Shown: one piece after another, positions 44,801-55,816 of the stretch
Layout of the letters: each line of letters begins with the position of its first letter
Numbering within the stretch: position 1 is the first letter of the stretch
Assembly (NCBI GenBank): GCA_019321725.1
Contig: CM033120.1
Coordinates: 7,569,694-7,633,693 of the forward strand
DNA from: Paulownia fortunei
Lineage: Eukaryota > Streptophyta > Magnoliopsida > Lamiales > Paulowniaceae
Direction of reading: 5' to 3'
Length of the DNA: 64,000 nt
Made by a program: the position numbers and the translations under genes
Notes under the pieces: model-generated
What the model was told of the DNA's origin: nothing
Database searches by the model: none
What the model saw: only the letters and a program-made list of their open reading frames with translations

Positions 44801-45900
44801 GTTGGGAGCAGGTACAATACTTCTACAATGGTTTGAACGAGCAAACTCGAACTATAATAGATGCTGCCGCAGGTGGGACTTTGATGTCTAAGACCGCAAA
44901 TGAAGCCCATATTTTGCTGGAGGAGGTGGCTACTAATAGCTATCAATGGGCTTCCGAGAGGTCTTCCATTAAAAAGATTGCCAGTGTTCTTGAGATAGAT
45001 TCATTTAGACAATTAGCTGCATAAATTTCTGTTCTTTCTAACCAATTTGCAGCTTGGACTTCTAATGGAGTTTCTCAAAGAATGGATTCTATGGCATCCA
45101 TTAACACTTCATTGATGAAAACCAAAGGTAATGAGCAAGTAAATTTTGTTAATAATCATAATTTTAATTTCAGGGGAAATCAATTACCTACTTACTACCA
45201 TTCCAGACTTAAAAATTATGAGAATTTTTCCTACGCCAACAATCAAAATGTGTTTGAACCCTCAACGGGTTACAACAATCCACCACATTCCAACCCTCCA
45301 GTAGGTGAGAAAAAGACATCTTTGGAGGATTTGATCAGCACTTTCATTTGTGAGACAAAAGCGCGATTCAATAGGTATGAAACAAAGATAAACAACATTG
45401 AGACTCAATTGGGGCAGCTAACTTCAAGTTTAGGAGCTCAAATGAAATCAATAGAGACTTAAATTAGATAGCTTGCTATTGAATTTAATGCTCAAAAACA
45501 TAAAGAAAACTTTTCAAGTGATACGGAAATCCCAATGGAGTATTGCAAAGCCATCCAACTTCGAAGTGGAACTGAAATCAAGGGGCAGAAATAAAACGCT
45601 CTAACATTGATGAGCCAATGAAAAGCACTTCTGGTTAAAGTCCTATGGAGGAACAACCAAAGGAAGAAGAAAGGCAATCAAATGAACAAACAGGGGTTGA
45701 GAAGCTAAAATCTACTCCTAACTTTTAAACTTCTAAATTTAATGTTCATATTCCTTTTCTATAAAGATTTCAAAAGAAAAAGATTTATTCACAATTTGCA
45801 AAAATTTTGAATATCTTCAAGAAAATTCATATTAATATTCTTTTTGCAGATTCTCTTGAGCAAATGCCCAACTACACCAAATTCATGAAAGATGTGATGT
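44801..45900 (+). pseudogene. Athila-like gag of element C, N-terminus missing
   Basis: Only the C-terminal half of gag remains. WEQVQYFYNGLNEQTRTIID starts within a few bases of the primer site, so the leader, the start codon and the gag core are deleted. The open stretch 44752-45024 continues with AAGGTLMSKTANEAHILLEE and SYQW, conserved in the family. After a stop at 45022 a second open stretch (45082-45462) covers the Asn-rich linker and a coiled-coil-like TQLGQLTSSLGAQMKSIET end. An AIQLRSGTEI block near 45549-45578 is the usual lead-in to protease. The frame is broken several times before 45900. Confidence 0.85.
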
Positions 45901-46463
45901 CAAGAAAAAACTGATTGGTTGAGTTTGAAACTGTGAATCTCACAAAAGAGTATAGTGGCATTTTACAGAAAAAACTACCTCAAAAATTGAAGGATTCAGG
46001 GAGTTTTACTATTCCTTGTACCATAAGAGGATCTTTCTTTGATAAAGCATTATGTGATCTTGGAGCAAGTATTAATTTGATGCCACTTTCTATTTTTAGG
46101 AAACTAGGAATTGGAGAAGTCAAGCCATCCACTATCACCTTGCAATTGGCGGATAGGTTTCTCACCAATCCAAGAGGAGTTGTTGAAAATGTATTGGTAA
46201 AAGTGGATAAATTCATATTTCCTATAGATTTTATGGTGTTAGATATGGAGGAAGACCAAAAAATACCTTTAATTATTGGTCGATCATTCCTTGCTACCGG
46301 GCATGATTTGATTGATGTACAATGCGCTGAATTAACTCTAAGAGTTAATAAGAATGAAGTAATGTTTAATATATATCGTGCATTAAAGTTTCAAGAAGAA
46401 CCACATACTTGTAATAGTATTGAAATGTTAGAAACTTTCTTGCATGATCATTTTCTTAAATAA
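45901..46463 (+). pseudogene. Athila-like aspartic protease, element C
   Basis: An uninterrupted 182-codon stretch (45915-46463) begins in the LPQKLKDSGSFTIPCTI linker. It carries the catalytic D-L-G-A at 46056-46067 followed by SINLMPLSIFRKLGIGEVKP, and has the second-half blocks IPLIIGRSFLAT and DVQCAELTLRVN. All residues expected of a retropepsin-like enzyme appear present, making it the best preserved domain of any retroelement in the window. It would process the element's gag-pol polyprotein, but upstream stops separate it from gag. The ATG at 45915 is only the first Met codon in the open stretch. Confidence 0.85.
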
Positions 46464-46689
46464 ATTCCTACCGAACCTTTAGAGTAATGCATTGTTTATT
46501 CCATAATGCAAGGTAATCACCATGAGATTGATAATGGCGATTTAATGCATTGCTTGCTCTTTCTTGAATCAGGAGAGGTGGAGTTGAAGAAGTGTCAATG
46601 CAAGGAAGCAATAGTAGATTCCATAATCAAAGAACAAACAATATCACCGGAGTTGAAAGCACTTCCCGAGAATTGCGGTATGAATTTTT
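46464..46689 (+). pseudogene. Protease-RT linker, element C
   Basis: The frame (46506-46691) contains acidic residues and an SPELKALPENCGM end that lead into RT in Athila-type polyproteins. A stop at 46461 and another near 46689 bound it. Confidence 0.7.
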
Positions 46690-47640
46690 AGTGCTAACAA
46701 CACTTATCCGGTAAATGTTTCAGCATCCTTATCTCCTTTAGAGGTTGAAAAGTTGCTTCGTGTTTTAAGAGAGCATAAATATGCTATTAGTTGGTTAATT
46801 TTTGATTTAAAAGGTATTAATCCTTTAATTGTCATGCATAAAATCTTAATGGAAGAATCTTACAAACCATCTATTGAATATCAACGTAGACTAAATCCTG
46901 CAATGAAAGAGGTTGTAAGAAATGAAGTTTTGAAATGGTTGAATGCTGGAATTATTTATGCAATTTCTGATAGTTCTTGAGTGAGTCCGGTTCAAGTAGT
47001 TCCAAAAAATGGTGGCATGACCATAATTCAAAATGATAATAATGTACTAATACCAACAAGAAAGGTCACAGGTTGGCGAGTATGTATTGATTATAGAAAA
47101 CTCAACAAAACTACTCGTAAGGACCATTTTTCAAAGATGCATGATGACAATTTTTCATGATATGGTGGAGAACAAAATGGAAACTTTTATGGATGATTTT
47201 TCAGTATTTGGCTCCTCATTTGATATATGTTTACATAATCTTTTTCTTATTTTGCAGAGATGTGAGGAGACTAACCTTGTTTTAAATTGGAAAAATGTCA
47301 TTTTATGGTAAAAGAATGTATTGTTTTGGGTCACTAACTGTCCTGCGAAGGACTTGAGGTAGACCGAGCAAAAATTATTGCTATTGAAAAACTTCCACCA
47401 CCAAGCAATGTGAAAGCTATTCGTAGTTTTTTAGGACATGCCGGGTTTAATAGAAGATTCATTAAAGATTTTTCAAAAATTATAAAACCATTGTGCAACC
47501 TTTTGGAAAAAGATGAGCCATTTGATTTTAATGTTGATTACTTACAAGTCTTTGATCACATCAAGAAGGCTCTTATTTCAGTTCCTACTATGGTGGTACC
47601 GGATTGGACCCAACTATTTGAACTTATGTGTGATGCTAGT
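46690..47640 (+). pseudogene. Athila-like reverse transcriptase, element C, with palm deletion
   Basis: N-terminal RT is clear: LEVEKLLRVLREHKYAISW at 46741-46797, RRLNPAMKEVVRNEVLKWL at 46888-46944 and GWRVCIDYRKLNKTTRKDHF near 47072-47131. After the DHF residues the sequence jumps straight to QRCMMTIFHDMV (47127-47165), omitting roughly sixty residues that include the first catalytic Asp. The catalytic F-M-D-D is intact at 47186-47197. The connection segment AIRSFLGHAGFNRRFIKDFS follows at 47416-47475. Without the deleted palm segment this cannot be an active polymerase. Confidence 0.88.
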
Positions 47641-47955
47641 GATTATGCGGTTGGAGCAGTGTTAGGACAAAGAAAAAATAAAGTTAACACTTGATGATGC
47701 TCAACAAAATTACCCCACCACTGAAAAAGAATTCTTAGTCGTTATTTTTTGCATTTGATAAATTTTGTGCTTATCTTGTAAGTACCAAGGTGGTAGTGTA
47801 TACCGATCATGCTGCTATTAGGTACCTATTTGTCAAAAAGAATGCAAAACCAAGTCTAATTCGGTGGATACTCCTTAAAGAATTTGATCTTAAAATCAAA
47901 GATAAGAAGGGAAGTGAAAATGTGGTGGCGAATCACTTATCAAGGTTGGAGTAGA
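47641..47955 (+). pseudogene. Athila-like RNase H, element C
   Basis: CDASDYAVGAVLGQRKNK (47630-47683) starts the domain with its first acidic residue. A short deletion and frameshift follow, then DDAQQNYPTTEKEFL (near 47690-47735), [11 protein letters not shown] (near 47798-47830) and [11 protein letters not shown] near the end. It is recognisable across its length but frame-broken. Confidence 0.83.
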
Positions 47956-49292
47956 AAAATGAGAACTTTGTATGCAGATAAGTTTATTTTGGCAATCAAA
48001 GATAATTTACCTTAGTATGCAGATTTTGTGAATTATCTTGTAGGTGGATTATTGCCCCAGGACCTCACATATCATCAAAAGAAAAAATTCTTACATGATG
48101 TGAAATCATATCTACGGGATGATCCCATGCTCTTCAAAAGGTGTTCAGATTCTGTGATTCGGAGATACATTCCAATAGAAAAAACAAATGAAATTCTCAA
48201 GCACTGTCATTCATCCCTATGTGGTGGTCATTTTGGACCTACAAGGATAGCTTCTAATGTATCGCAATCTGGTTTTTATTGGCCAACTTAGCTTAAAGAT
48301 TGTTATACTTTTGTGCAGATATGTGACCGGTGCCAAAGGGTTAGAACAATTACTAGACGTCATGAGCTTCATTTGACTAACATGATGGAAGTTGAACTCT
48401 TTGATGTTTGGGGGATTGACTTCATGGGACCATTTCCTCCATCAAATGGTCGATCATATATTTTATTTGTTGTGGATTATATTTCCAAGTGGATAGAAGC
48501 AATTGCCACACCTACTAATGATGTCAAGGTAGTGCTTAAATTCTTGCACAAACATATTTTCACTCGTTTTGGCACACCTAGAGCAATTGTAAGTGATGAA
48601 GGTTCTAATTTTTGCAATAAAATGTTTAATAACATTTTGGCTAAGTATGGTGTAAGACACAAGGTAGCTCTTGGATACCATCCTCAATCAAATGGACAAG
48701 GTGAAATCTCAAACCGAGAAGTGAAGCAAATCCTTGAGAAAACGGTAAGCATTAATTGAAAAGATTGGGCACATAAGCTTGATGATACATTGTGGGCATA
48801 CCACACAGCATATAAAACTCCTATAGGTATGTCTCCTTATTGATTAGTTTATGGAAAAGCTTGTCACCTCCCTGTTGAGCTAGAACATAAAGCATATTGG
48901 GTTGTACAATAATTAAATTTTGATACAAAAGTAATTGGAGAAAACAGATTGTTGCAACTCAATGAAATGGAGGAATTTAGGTTGATGCCTATAAAAATGA
49001 AAAAATCTATAAAGAAAAAACAAAACAATGGCATGACAAAATGATCTTGAGAAAGGAATTTCAACCTGGACAACTTGTATTGCTTTTCAATTCTAGATTA
49101 AAACATTTTACTGGAAAATTGAAATCTAGATGGTTTGGTCCCTTCATTGTCAACAAGACATTTCCATTTAGAGCAGTTGAGTTCAAAGGTAAGAATGACA
49201 CATTATTTCGTGTCAATGGTCAAAGGTTGAAACATTATTACGTAAATGAAATTTGGAAGATATCTAATCTTTCACTTGGGGAAGCAACATAA
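47956..49292 (+). pseudogene. Athila-like integrase, element C
   Basis: The zinc domain is intact in sequence: H-C-H-S-S-L-C-G-G-H near 48202-48231 and C-D-R-C at 48325-48336, though a stop at 48289 separates the two pairs. The catalytic core (open 48313-48759) keeps D at 48418-48420, D at 48595-48597 and E at 48703-48705, with the canonical 35 residues between the last two. A stop follows at 48757, and the rest is frame-broken. The tail contains [19 protein letters not shown] (49090-49146), the family's C-terminal domain. In intact elements the enzyme inserts the cDNA. Here all three acidic residues survive, unlike element 1. Confidence 0.88.
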
Positions 49293-50817
49293 GGTATTCA
49301 GTTTCAGTCTAACTAAAGACTTTAAACAAAGCGCTTCTTAGGAGGCAACCCAAGTTCTCTTTTCTTATTTTCGTGTGTGTTCTTTTATTTCTTGTTATTA
49401 GTGTGTTGTTTCATATTATGATGATTTTTCTTAATATTTTACTCATTTTTGCAGGCTAAATGCTGAAAATACAAAAAAAAAAGAAATAATAGGGTTTTTA
49501 TTCTGAAAGAACACCACCCATTTTCAGGAAAGTCCTCTAATTTTATAATTCTCTCAATCATTGAGGACAATGCTTATATTAAGTTTGGGGGGAGTTTAGG
49601 ATAATTACCTTGTTGTTTGAGATATTTCATGCTTATTTGTAGCTTGTTTTGGTTTATTAATTTGTTTAATTTATTAATTGTCAAGTTTAGTGATCAACAA
49701 TGTGCATGTTAAAAAAAAGTGAATATTAGAATATATACGTTTGTTTACATGTCTAAACATCAAAAATTGGTTTTATTTACTTTATGAAATTTTGTGAATC
49801 TTGATGTACTAAGTAGTTTGTTGAGTTACATTTAATTATTTAGAGACAGTTTATAAGGTCTAATTATTTCCTAAATAAACCTACCAACCTCTAGAACTTG
49901 CTTGATCACTAGTCGAGATGAAATCCTAGGTGGCATATCATTAAAGAAATAATTTAGGTCATTTTTGGACCTTTTGAGCCTTTCAAGTCAACCTATACTT
50001 GAATTATTCCCTAGTGTCCCCTCTTGAGCCTATTGAAATAATTTTTTGGACACCCTATACACATTATCGAGCTTTATGAAAAAAAAAATCCAATATTCTA
50101 CCATTTTTCATCTCATTTACACAATCATTCTTGAATGAATTGTTGTATTAAAAAAAACAAAAAAAAGCCAAAAACAAAGAGAAGAAAAGATTGAAAAATG
50201 ATGAAAATGAAGAGATTATGAATTGAGGTGTATGATTTGAACTCCCTAAAACAAATAAACCACCGTTGCATACAACAAAACAAATAAGTTTGGGGGTAAT
50301 TCAAGATCAAGAAGAAGAATATAAAGAAAAATGAAGGGATTGATGAAGAAGTTGGTGTTCATTCGTAAAGGTTCTAGTATGATTATGTAAAATGGGTAAA
50401 TTTTAGCTACAAATTTTCCAAATATTCCCACCATTACCTAAGTCTCACATTACAAGCTTTTGAAATTCTTTTGATCTTTGATGTTATGATCTACCTACAT
50501 TAGTGGAGACTAGTATGAAAAACAAGCCTATGGAGTTTGGTAAACACTTTAAAAGTGGATCAAATATGAGTAGTTGACTTTGTAAACCTATCCACATGAT
50601 AAATGAAATATGATAAACTACCACTTTCATACTTACACACACAAGACCATGAAGTTATGTGAAACCAATATGCATGTTAACATGTAAACTTGGTATATTT
50701 TTCTAATCTTTTGAGATGAGATGAAAAAAAAAATCTTTCTCGACTTTGGTTACATAATTCATAGAGGGGTTGTTATTGAGAATTTCATGTTTGATGCTTG
50801 AGGACAAGCAAATCTTC
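49293..50817 (+). mobile_element. Post-pol non-coding region, element C
   Basis: About 1.5 kb has no coding capacity. It starts with the conserved AAAGCGCTTCTTAGGAGGCA motif (near 49328). It includes a purine- and A-rich run at about 50145-50215 comparable to 28438-28500 in element B, and a GGACAAGCAAATCTTCAAG segment before the polypurine tract. Elements A and B carry regions in the same place. Confidence 0.75.
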
Positions 50818-50832
50818 AAGTTTGGGGGTATT
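50818..50832 (+). other. Polypurine tract of element C
   Basis: AAGTTTGGGGGTATT directly precedes the 3' LTR start at 50833. It is the expected plus-strand primer site for reverse transcription. Confidence 0.85.
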
Positions 50833-52407
50833 TGATAAGTTAGTTTTATACCAACAATTCATATACCTTTTGATTAACATTTAGTTTGTTTTCAAGTGTT
50901 TTTGCTACTTTTTATGCATTTAGTTTGAAATTTTGTAGGTAATGACAAAAAAGAGAAGAAAATGGAAAGAAACCAAAAGTTTGGTTGAAATGTTGAAGAA
51001 TCTGAATTGTGGTGCTACTGATGGTAATTTTAGTATTTTAATCATAACTCTTTGCTCAAATATGATTTTAACTTGATTATTGAACCAATAGAAATCCAAG
51101 AGATATATCTATAATTCTATGTTTAACATAAAATTCAATTCTATCGATCTAAATGAGAAAAACTAAGTTCAAGAGTCATCACTGGGCTGAAATTTTCTGC
51201 TATGACACATCATGGTATTTCAAAAATAACTATCTCCACAGATGTCATATTTAGTTGATTTAAGTTCCTATGGAAATCCAAGACATATAGATATAATTAG
51301 TACGGGATACTAAAATCCAGTTCTGAATAGAAAGTGGTCTAAAATGGGTTTAAAAAGGCTGCAGACGCTGAAGATAGAAAGTTCAGTGCCTAGCTGTGTC
51401 ATGTTGTCCAGTCATCACCTACGCATTGCCACACGGATAAAAGGGATAAAATGGTTTTTTTTTTCATGTTTAGGGCTTCTCCCATCTGATTTTAAGGACC
51501 CCAAAGAGCCTCCAAAGGGATGCTGGATGTGGGAAGGTATTTTTGGACAGAAAGAGTGCTGCTGGACAGAGAGCTATTCTTGGAGAGAAAAGAGTCATTC
51601 TTGGAGACAAGGAGAGTTTCAACCATTTTTTCCATTTCAAAAATTGGTGAACAATTTTCATGTTCTTTCTTATGTATTTCTTGAAGTTATATTCATACAT
51701 GATGAAGTAAACATTTCTTTCTAGGGGATGATGTAACCTTATTTGATCCTATATTTTGAATTTCAAATATTATTAGTTCAAGTTATTCATCTTGTTTGTG
51801 TTATCTTATTTAGTATTGCATCTTGATTATTTGGCCATTAATTGAGAGTGTTTGATGTATGAGATTCGATACTCAAGAGAAGGAATATTATACATGATCA
51901 TAAAGATAACATAACCTAGGAATCATAGAGTTGAGAAGCTTATGAAACCTTTTAAGTTTTGAAAAAGAATTCATTGAACATTTATAGAGTTTTATTCTTG
52001 AGTTTTTATAGAGATATTGAAATTTATATTAGAACTCATAATCAATTCATCACTCAAGAGAGGGAATTGATGAGTATAGGAATTCTTGACTTACTTGTAT
52101 TGTTGACTTGAATTGGTATGTTTTGGGAAGAAAAACTTAGGTGAAAATTAGGTGAGTCATTCCTCTAGAATTTCTTACTCATAAGGTTTTTGTTGTATTA
52201 CTTCTAAGAACTCACTCTTATCTTTTACCATTTTTGTATTCTACTTTGTTTAATCATTACTTGATTTTCTAGATAAAATTGAGACTATTTTAACTACAAT
52301 ACTTGCTGCAATTTTTTATTACAATCCTTGTGGATACTCAACTCAACTCACCATTGTATTAAAACTTGACACCGTGTACTTGCGGTTTGCAATATATTTC
52401 ACGAACA
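50833..52407 (+). mobile_element. 3' LTR of element C
   Basis: It runs from TGATAAGTTAGTTTTATACC to CACGAACA, 1575 bp. Same family as the solo LTR at 5519-7155, which matches it end to end in reverse orientation. It has the segment missing from the 5' LTR (about 51393-52307). A 126-codon frame at 51344-51724 lies inside the LTR and shows no known domain. Confidence 0.92.
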
Positions 52408-52412
52408 ATATG
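52408..52412. repeat. Target-site duplication of element C, right (ATATG)
   Basis: Identical to 44115-44119. Confidence 0.93.
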
Positions 52413-53232
52413 ATACCATTTTGTCATGTCCAGACCCATGGGTTAAGGGCCTATATGCGGTATTGTTAATGTCTAAGTGTTGGTATTTATGAGAATTGTA
52501 AATTTGCAAAGTAGATAATTGTTACACGTACGAGGTGTGGCAATATAGACTTTACAGGATTTAATTAATAAATTATTTAAATAATTATATTTAATATATG
52601 CAGCTTTTCACAATTCAAGGATATTTGAGATACTTATCTTAAGTATGCTATGAAATCAAATATAAGAAAAACGTATTGAATGAGAAGATATGCTTGATTT
52701 TATTTGAAAATGAAAGAAAAGAATTAGAGGATCTTCCAGATAAGGCAACAAATTAAGATAATAATTTATTTTTAATATGCAACTATTAACACTCGATTTG
52801 AGGGGATTATACCTGATGTTGCATATAAGCAATTCTCTAGCTTGATGAAATGTGTGGATGAGCAGTATTATCCCACAGTGATTCAAAATTAAGGTAAGTC
52901 AACTCACATATATATTCTTCGGAAAAAGAAGGTGAAAATATTCAGGAGATGACCGCATCAGTTATCCATGAGAGTTTAAAGTTGGAGGGAATCCAGTAAT
53001 GCTAATTAAAGTCGAGTAGAGCTAACATAAATAACTAAATTATGGAATGCAAAGAATGGTCTTAGATTTGAAAGAAAGTCTATAAATTGATTTAATTCCT
53101 TATTTATATTCAGTAAATTTGACACTAATTAGTGGATTGTTAACAATACTAATCAAGTTGATGTTACAACACTTCATACAACACTAAGAATTTAAGGTAA
53201 ACCTAAGTAAAATTAGGCAACAAATCTTATCA
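52413..53232 (+). mobile_element. Probable 5' LTR of a second SIRE-like copia element
   Basis: The right end is suggested by CA at 53231-53232 followed by ATTAGCATCAAGAGCAGG (53233-53250), a decayed match to the Met-tRNA primer site ATTGGTATCAGAGC. Left end and target duplication are not visible. The first bases next to element C read ATACCATTTTGTC, which could belong to another retroelement's primer site in reverse orientation. Confidence 0.45.
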
Positions 53233-53250
53233 ATTAGCATCAAGAGCAGG
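53233..53250 (+). other. Degenerate Met-tRNA primer binding site
   Basis: ATTAGCATCAAGAGCAGG lies 48 bases ahead of the copia gag start and matches the usual copia primer site imperfectly. Confidence 0.55.
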
Positions 53251-53297
53251 TCACAAATTAAAATTAGTGAGATTCTGGTTTTTATCTATTATATAAC

Positions 53298-54250
53298 ATG
53301 GAACATACTCGTGAAGGAAGTTCGATCTCATATCCCCCATTACTTGATGGATCCATTTACTCGTATAAGAAAGCCAAGATGAAAACATTCATCAAGTCTC
53401 TTGATGAACAAGCATGGAGGTCAATTATAATAGGTTGGGAACACCATACTACAACTGATGAAAACAAAGAAGTCATTCTCAAACTAAAAGAAACATGGTC
53501 ACTGGTATAGGATCAAGTTGCAAACTACAATTCAAAAGCACTAAATGTGATATTTAGTGTTGTGGATAAGAATTAATTTAAATTGATTTCTACGTGTGAC
53601 TCTGCCAAAGAGGCATGAGACATATTGTATGTTGCCTATGAAGGAACTAAGTAGTTAGAATGTCAAAATTGATAATTATTGCCACCAGATTTATAGACTT
53701 GAGAATGCAAGAATATGAGACGATTATAGAGTTTAATGGAAAATTATGCGACATTGCTAATGAGGCACATGCACTTGGTGAGAAATATAATAGTTTCAAA
53801 TTACTGAGAAAGGTAAGATCATTACCAGAAAGATTCGCCTACAAAGTCATGACTATTGAAGAAGCTCGCGATGTTGCAATACTGCAGTTAGATGAGCTGA
53901 TGGGTGCACTACGAACCTTAGAACTGAACTTGAATTAAAACAAAAGGGGAAAAAGAGCAAAGGTGTTGCACTGCAAGCTGAAACCATTGTGCCCATGACT
54001 GAACCATAACATGAATATAGTGATAATTTTAGTGAATCACTTGCTTTCCTTACCAAGAATTTTGGTCTGAAGCAAATGAACAAGAAAAACAAGCCTCCAA
54101 AGTCTGTAATAAAAATGATGCTAACCTTTCTGATTTTTGGAAAAGCAAAAGGGTACAATGTAGGGAATGCAAAGGATATGTCCACATCTAAGCTGAGTGT
54201 ACCAACACCTTGAAAAAGATGGGAGAGTCACTCAATACTCATTGGAGTGA
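53298..54250 (+). pseudogene. SIRE-like copia gag (degenerate)
   Basis: It begins MEHTREGSSISYPPLLDGS at 53298, a typical start for this gag type, and continues with KAKMKTFIKSLDEQAWRSII. A second open stretch (53660-53938) contains ATRFIDLRMQEYETIIEFN, KLCDIANEAHALGEKY and SLPERFAYKVMTIEEARDV, the UBN2-type core. A zinc knuckle near 54162-54204 reads C-R-E-C-x4-H-x4-C with a stop codon inside the last spacer. Stops also lie near 53508 and 53617. The ATG at 53298 is supported by the upstream primer-like site. Confidence 0.85.
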
Positions 54251-55180
54251 TGATGAATCAGAAGAGAGTTAAGATGGGGAGGAAGAGCATGTTAGCAATC
54301 ATATTGTATTTTTTAAACAATACAGAAACAAACTTCCATACGAAGTGTTATCATGGTGTTGCAATACCGCTTAGGAATGGTTCATTTAGCATTTCCTACT
54401 GAAACTGTCTAACTCAGTCTTTGTGGCAAGTATAGGGGACATGACAAATATAGATTCTGATGATAGTTGTGATAAAGAAGGACCCAACATAGAGTTATTC
54501 AACACTTGTACCAATAATTATTTCAATAATGGTTGAAGATTAATGGAGGACTTGAGAAACAAGTTATTATTTTAACTAAAGAGTAGGAGGCCCTTAAAAG
54601 TGATGTAATTGCATTGGACCTTCGTGTTATTGAGAAGAATAAGGAACTAAGCATTGTGAAGATGGAGCATAAACGCACTTTAGAGCCTGTGAGGAAGCTA
54701 AAGTTGGGCACTACTCAACTGGACAATACCGTGGAGATCGTGCCGCTTTAGGGTACATAGGTATGGCCTCAACCTCAAAAATAATTTCCTCAAAAACAGT
54801 GTTTATCAAGGAAAAAAACCCTCATGAAATAATTCTTAAATTAGCCAAGAAGTTCCTATACAAAAAGCAAAGACTAAAGCCCAAAATTGAGTTCTTTGTC
54901 AATTAGGATTGACCATTTTTGCTAAGTTGGGTTGACCATTTTCGCCAACAAAGAGAATGCAAAGTAGTTGTTAGTAGAACTAATTATTCGAAATCTCGAT
55001 TGATGGGCTCCCACCTAGTGGATTTGGGTTCTGACAATAATACTCTATCCTATGAACTACTTTTATCCTTTATCAATAAGACGCTCCATAAACTCATAAA
55101 GTCAAAGTTTCTTAGACCTCGGTTATCCAACTATAGATTATTAACACCAAGAGGAATAGTTAATCATAAAGATTAGCAAA
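54251..55180 (+). pseudogene. Copia gag-pol linker remnant
   Basis: Acidic and Lys-rich codons in changing frames continue after the gag knuckle (for example GDMTNIDSDDSCDKEGPNIE near 54435-54495), as expected of the linker before protease. No protease, integrase or RT motif was found, including in the 85-codon frame 54919-55176. The element appears truncated here. Confidence 0.5.
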
Positions 55181-55500
55181 GATGTCAATCATGGTCCAAA
55201 GGCAACCAACTTTTAGACACTATTTTATTAAGGGGCGTAAATTTTAGTAGGCTTAAGCCTTCCATGTGCATAAGAACTTAATCTTTCATTAAAAAGTGCT
55301 ATTAATTTAGAAGTTTATGCACCCACTTTTTGTCTATGCAGAACACACACACACACCAGACTCTAAAATGCTTCTGCATTTAGTTCATGATATTAATTGG
55401 GATGGAAGGATACAACTGACATAACATGAAAATACTGAACTTATCAACTAGGATATCCTCAAATACTCGTCTTGAGTACTTCAAATTGGACTGAAAAACT
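55181..55500. other. 3' flank of the CLE gene
   Basis: This stretch should hold the 3' untranslated region of the minus-strand CLE gene. A (AC)n run of about seven units lies at 55345-55358. No clear polyadenylation signal was found. The 72-codon frame 55380-55598 overlaps the CLE gene in another phase and is a shadow. Confidence 0.5.
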
Positions 55501-55752
55501 TCATGGCTTTGGGATATTGAAGTGATGCTGAGGGTCAGGTCCTCCAGGGCTAGACCGCTTGATCTTGTATCGGCTATCCAAACCAGTGTCACCTTCATAA
55601 TCTTGTTCGAGCAATATCTTCCTATGAAACATTGCTCGAAAAGATTCAGTTACACTCATCCTCTTCCGAAAGGATTTGTGAGGTCGTGCTTCAAATTTCA
55701 AAACCATTGTTGACAGTAAAATAAAACACAAGTAGAATTTCCAAGAACTCAT
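55501..55752 (-). CDS. CLE (CLAVATA3/ESR-related) signalling peptide precursor
   Basis: An 83-residue secreted precursor. Residues 1-22 form a signal peptide: a short basic start (MSSWKF) and a hydrophobic core ending near KFEA. A variable, basic middle follows. Residues 66-77 are the 12-residue CLE motif R-S-S-P-G-G-P-D-P-Q-H-H (55522-55557), which closely matches the R-x-S-P-G-G-P-D-P-x-H-H motif of Arabidopsis CLE1-CLE7. A six-residue tail, FNIPKP, follows; the motif is usually at or very near the C-terminus. CLE peptides are cut from the precursor, hydroxylated at Pro, and act outside the cell on leucine-rich-repeat receptor kinases; CLE1-7 members act mainly in roots and nutrient responses. 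A single exon, an intact frame and a TATA box at 55809-55816 support a live gene. I cannot assign an orthologue, so no symbol is given. Confidence 0.93.
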   Translation of the reverse strand: MSSWKFYLCFILLSTMVLKFEARPHKSFRKRMSVTESFRAMFHRKILLEQDYEGDTGLDSRYKIKRSSPGGPDPQHHFNIPKP

Positions 55753-55808
55753 TGTACTTAGGTTATTTAGAAGTTATGAGGATGAAATAAAATGATCAGA
55801 GGCAAAGC

Positions 55809-55816
55809 TATATATA
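55809..55816 (-). promoter_or_regulatory. TATA box of the CLE gene
   Basis: TATATATA lies 57-64 bases upstream of the CLE start codon on the minus strand. With the usual 25-35 base spacing this predicts a short 5' untranslated region of about 30 bases. No other motif in the promoter is claimed. Confidence 0.7.

Larger units (their letters stand above)
44120..52407 (+). mobile_element. Complete Athila-like Ty3/gypsy element C
   Basis: Both LTRs start TGATAAGTT and end CACGAACA, and an exact ATATG duplication flanks the element. Order is 5' LTR, primer site, gag remnant, protease, RT, RNase H, integrase, long non-coding region, polypurine tract, 3' LTR. Protein order and the FMDDF motif identify an Athila-lineage gypsy element without a chromodomain. 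Structurally it is the only full-length element here, but gag is beheaded, RT has a deletion and several stops interrupt pol. About 11 differences in the first 140 aligned LTR bases indicate an old insertion. Confidence 0.93.

Noticed and set aside
51344..51724. 126-codon frame
   Set aside because: It lies wholly inside the 3' LTR of element C and shows no domain; the equivalent part of the solo LTR has no matching long frame in the same sense.
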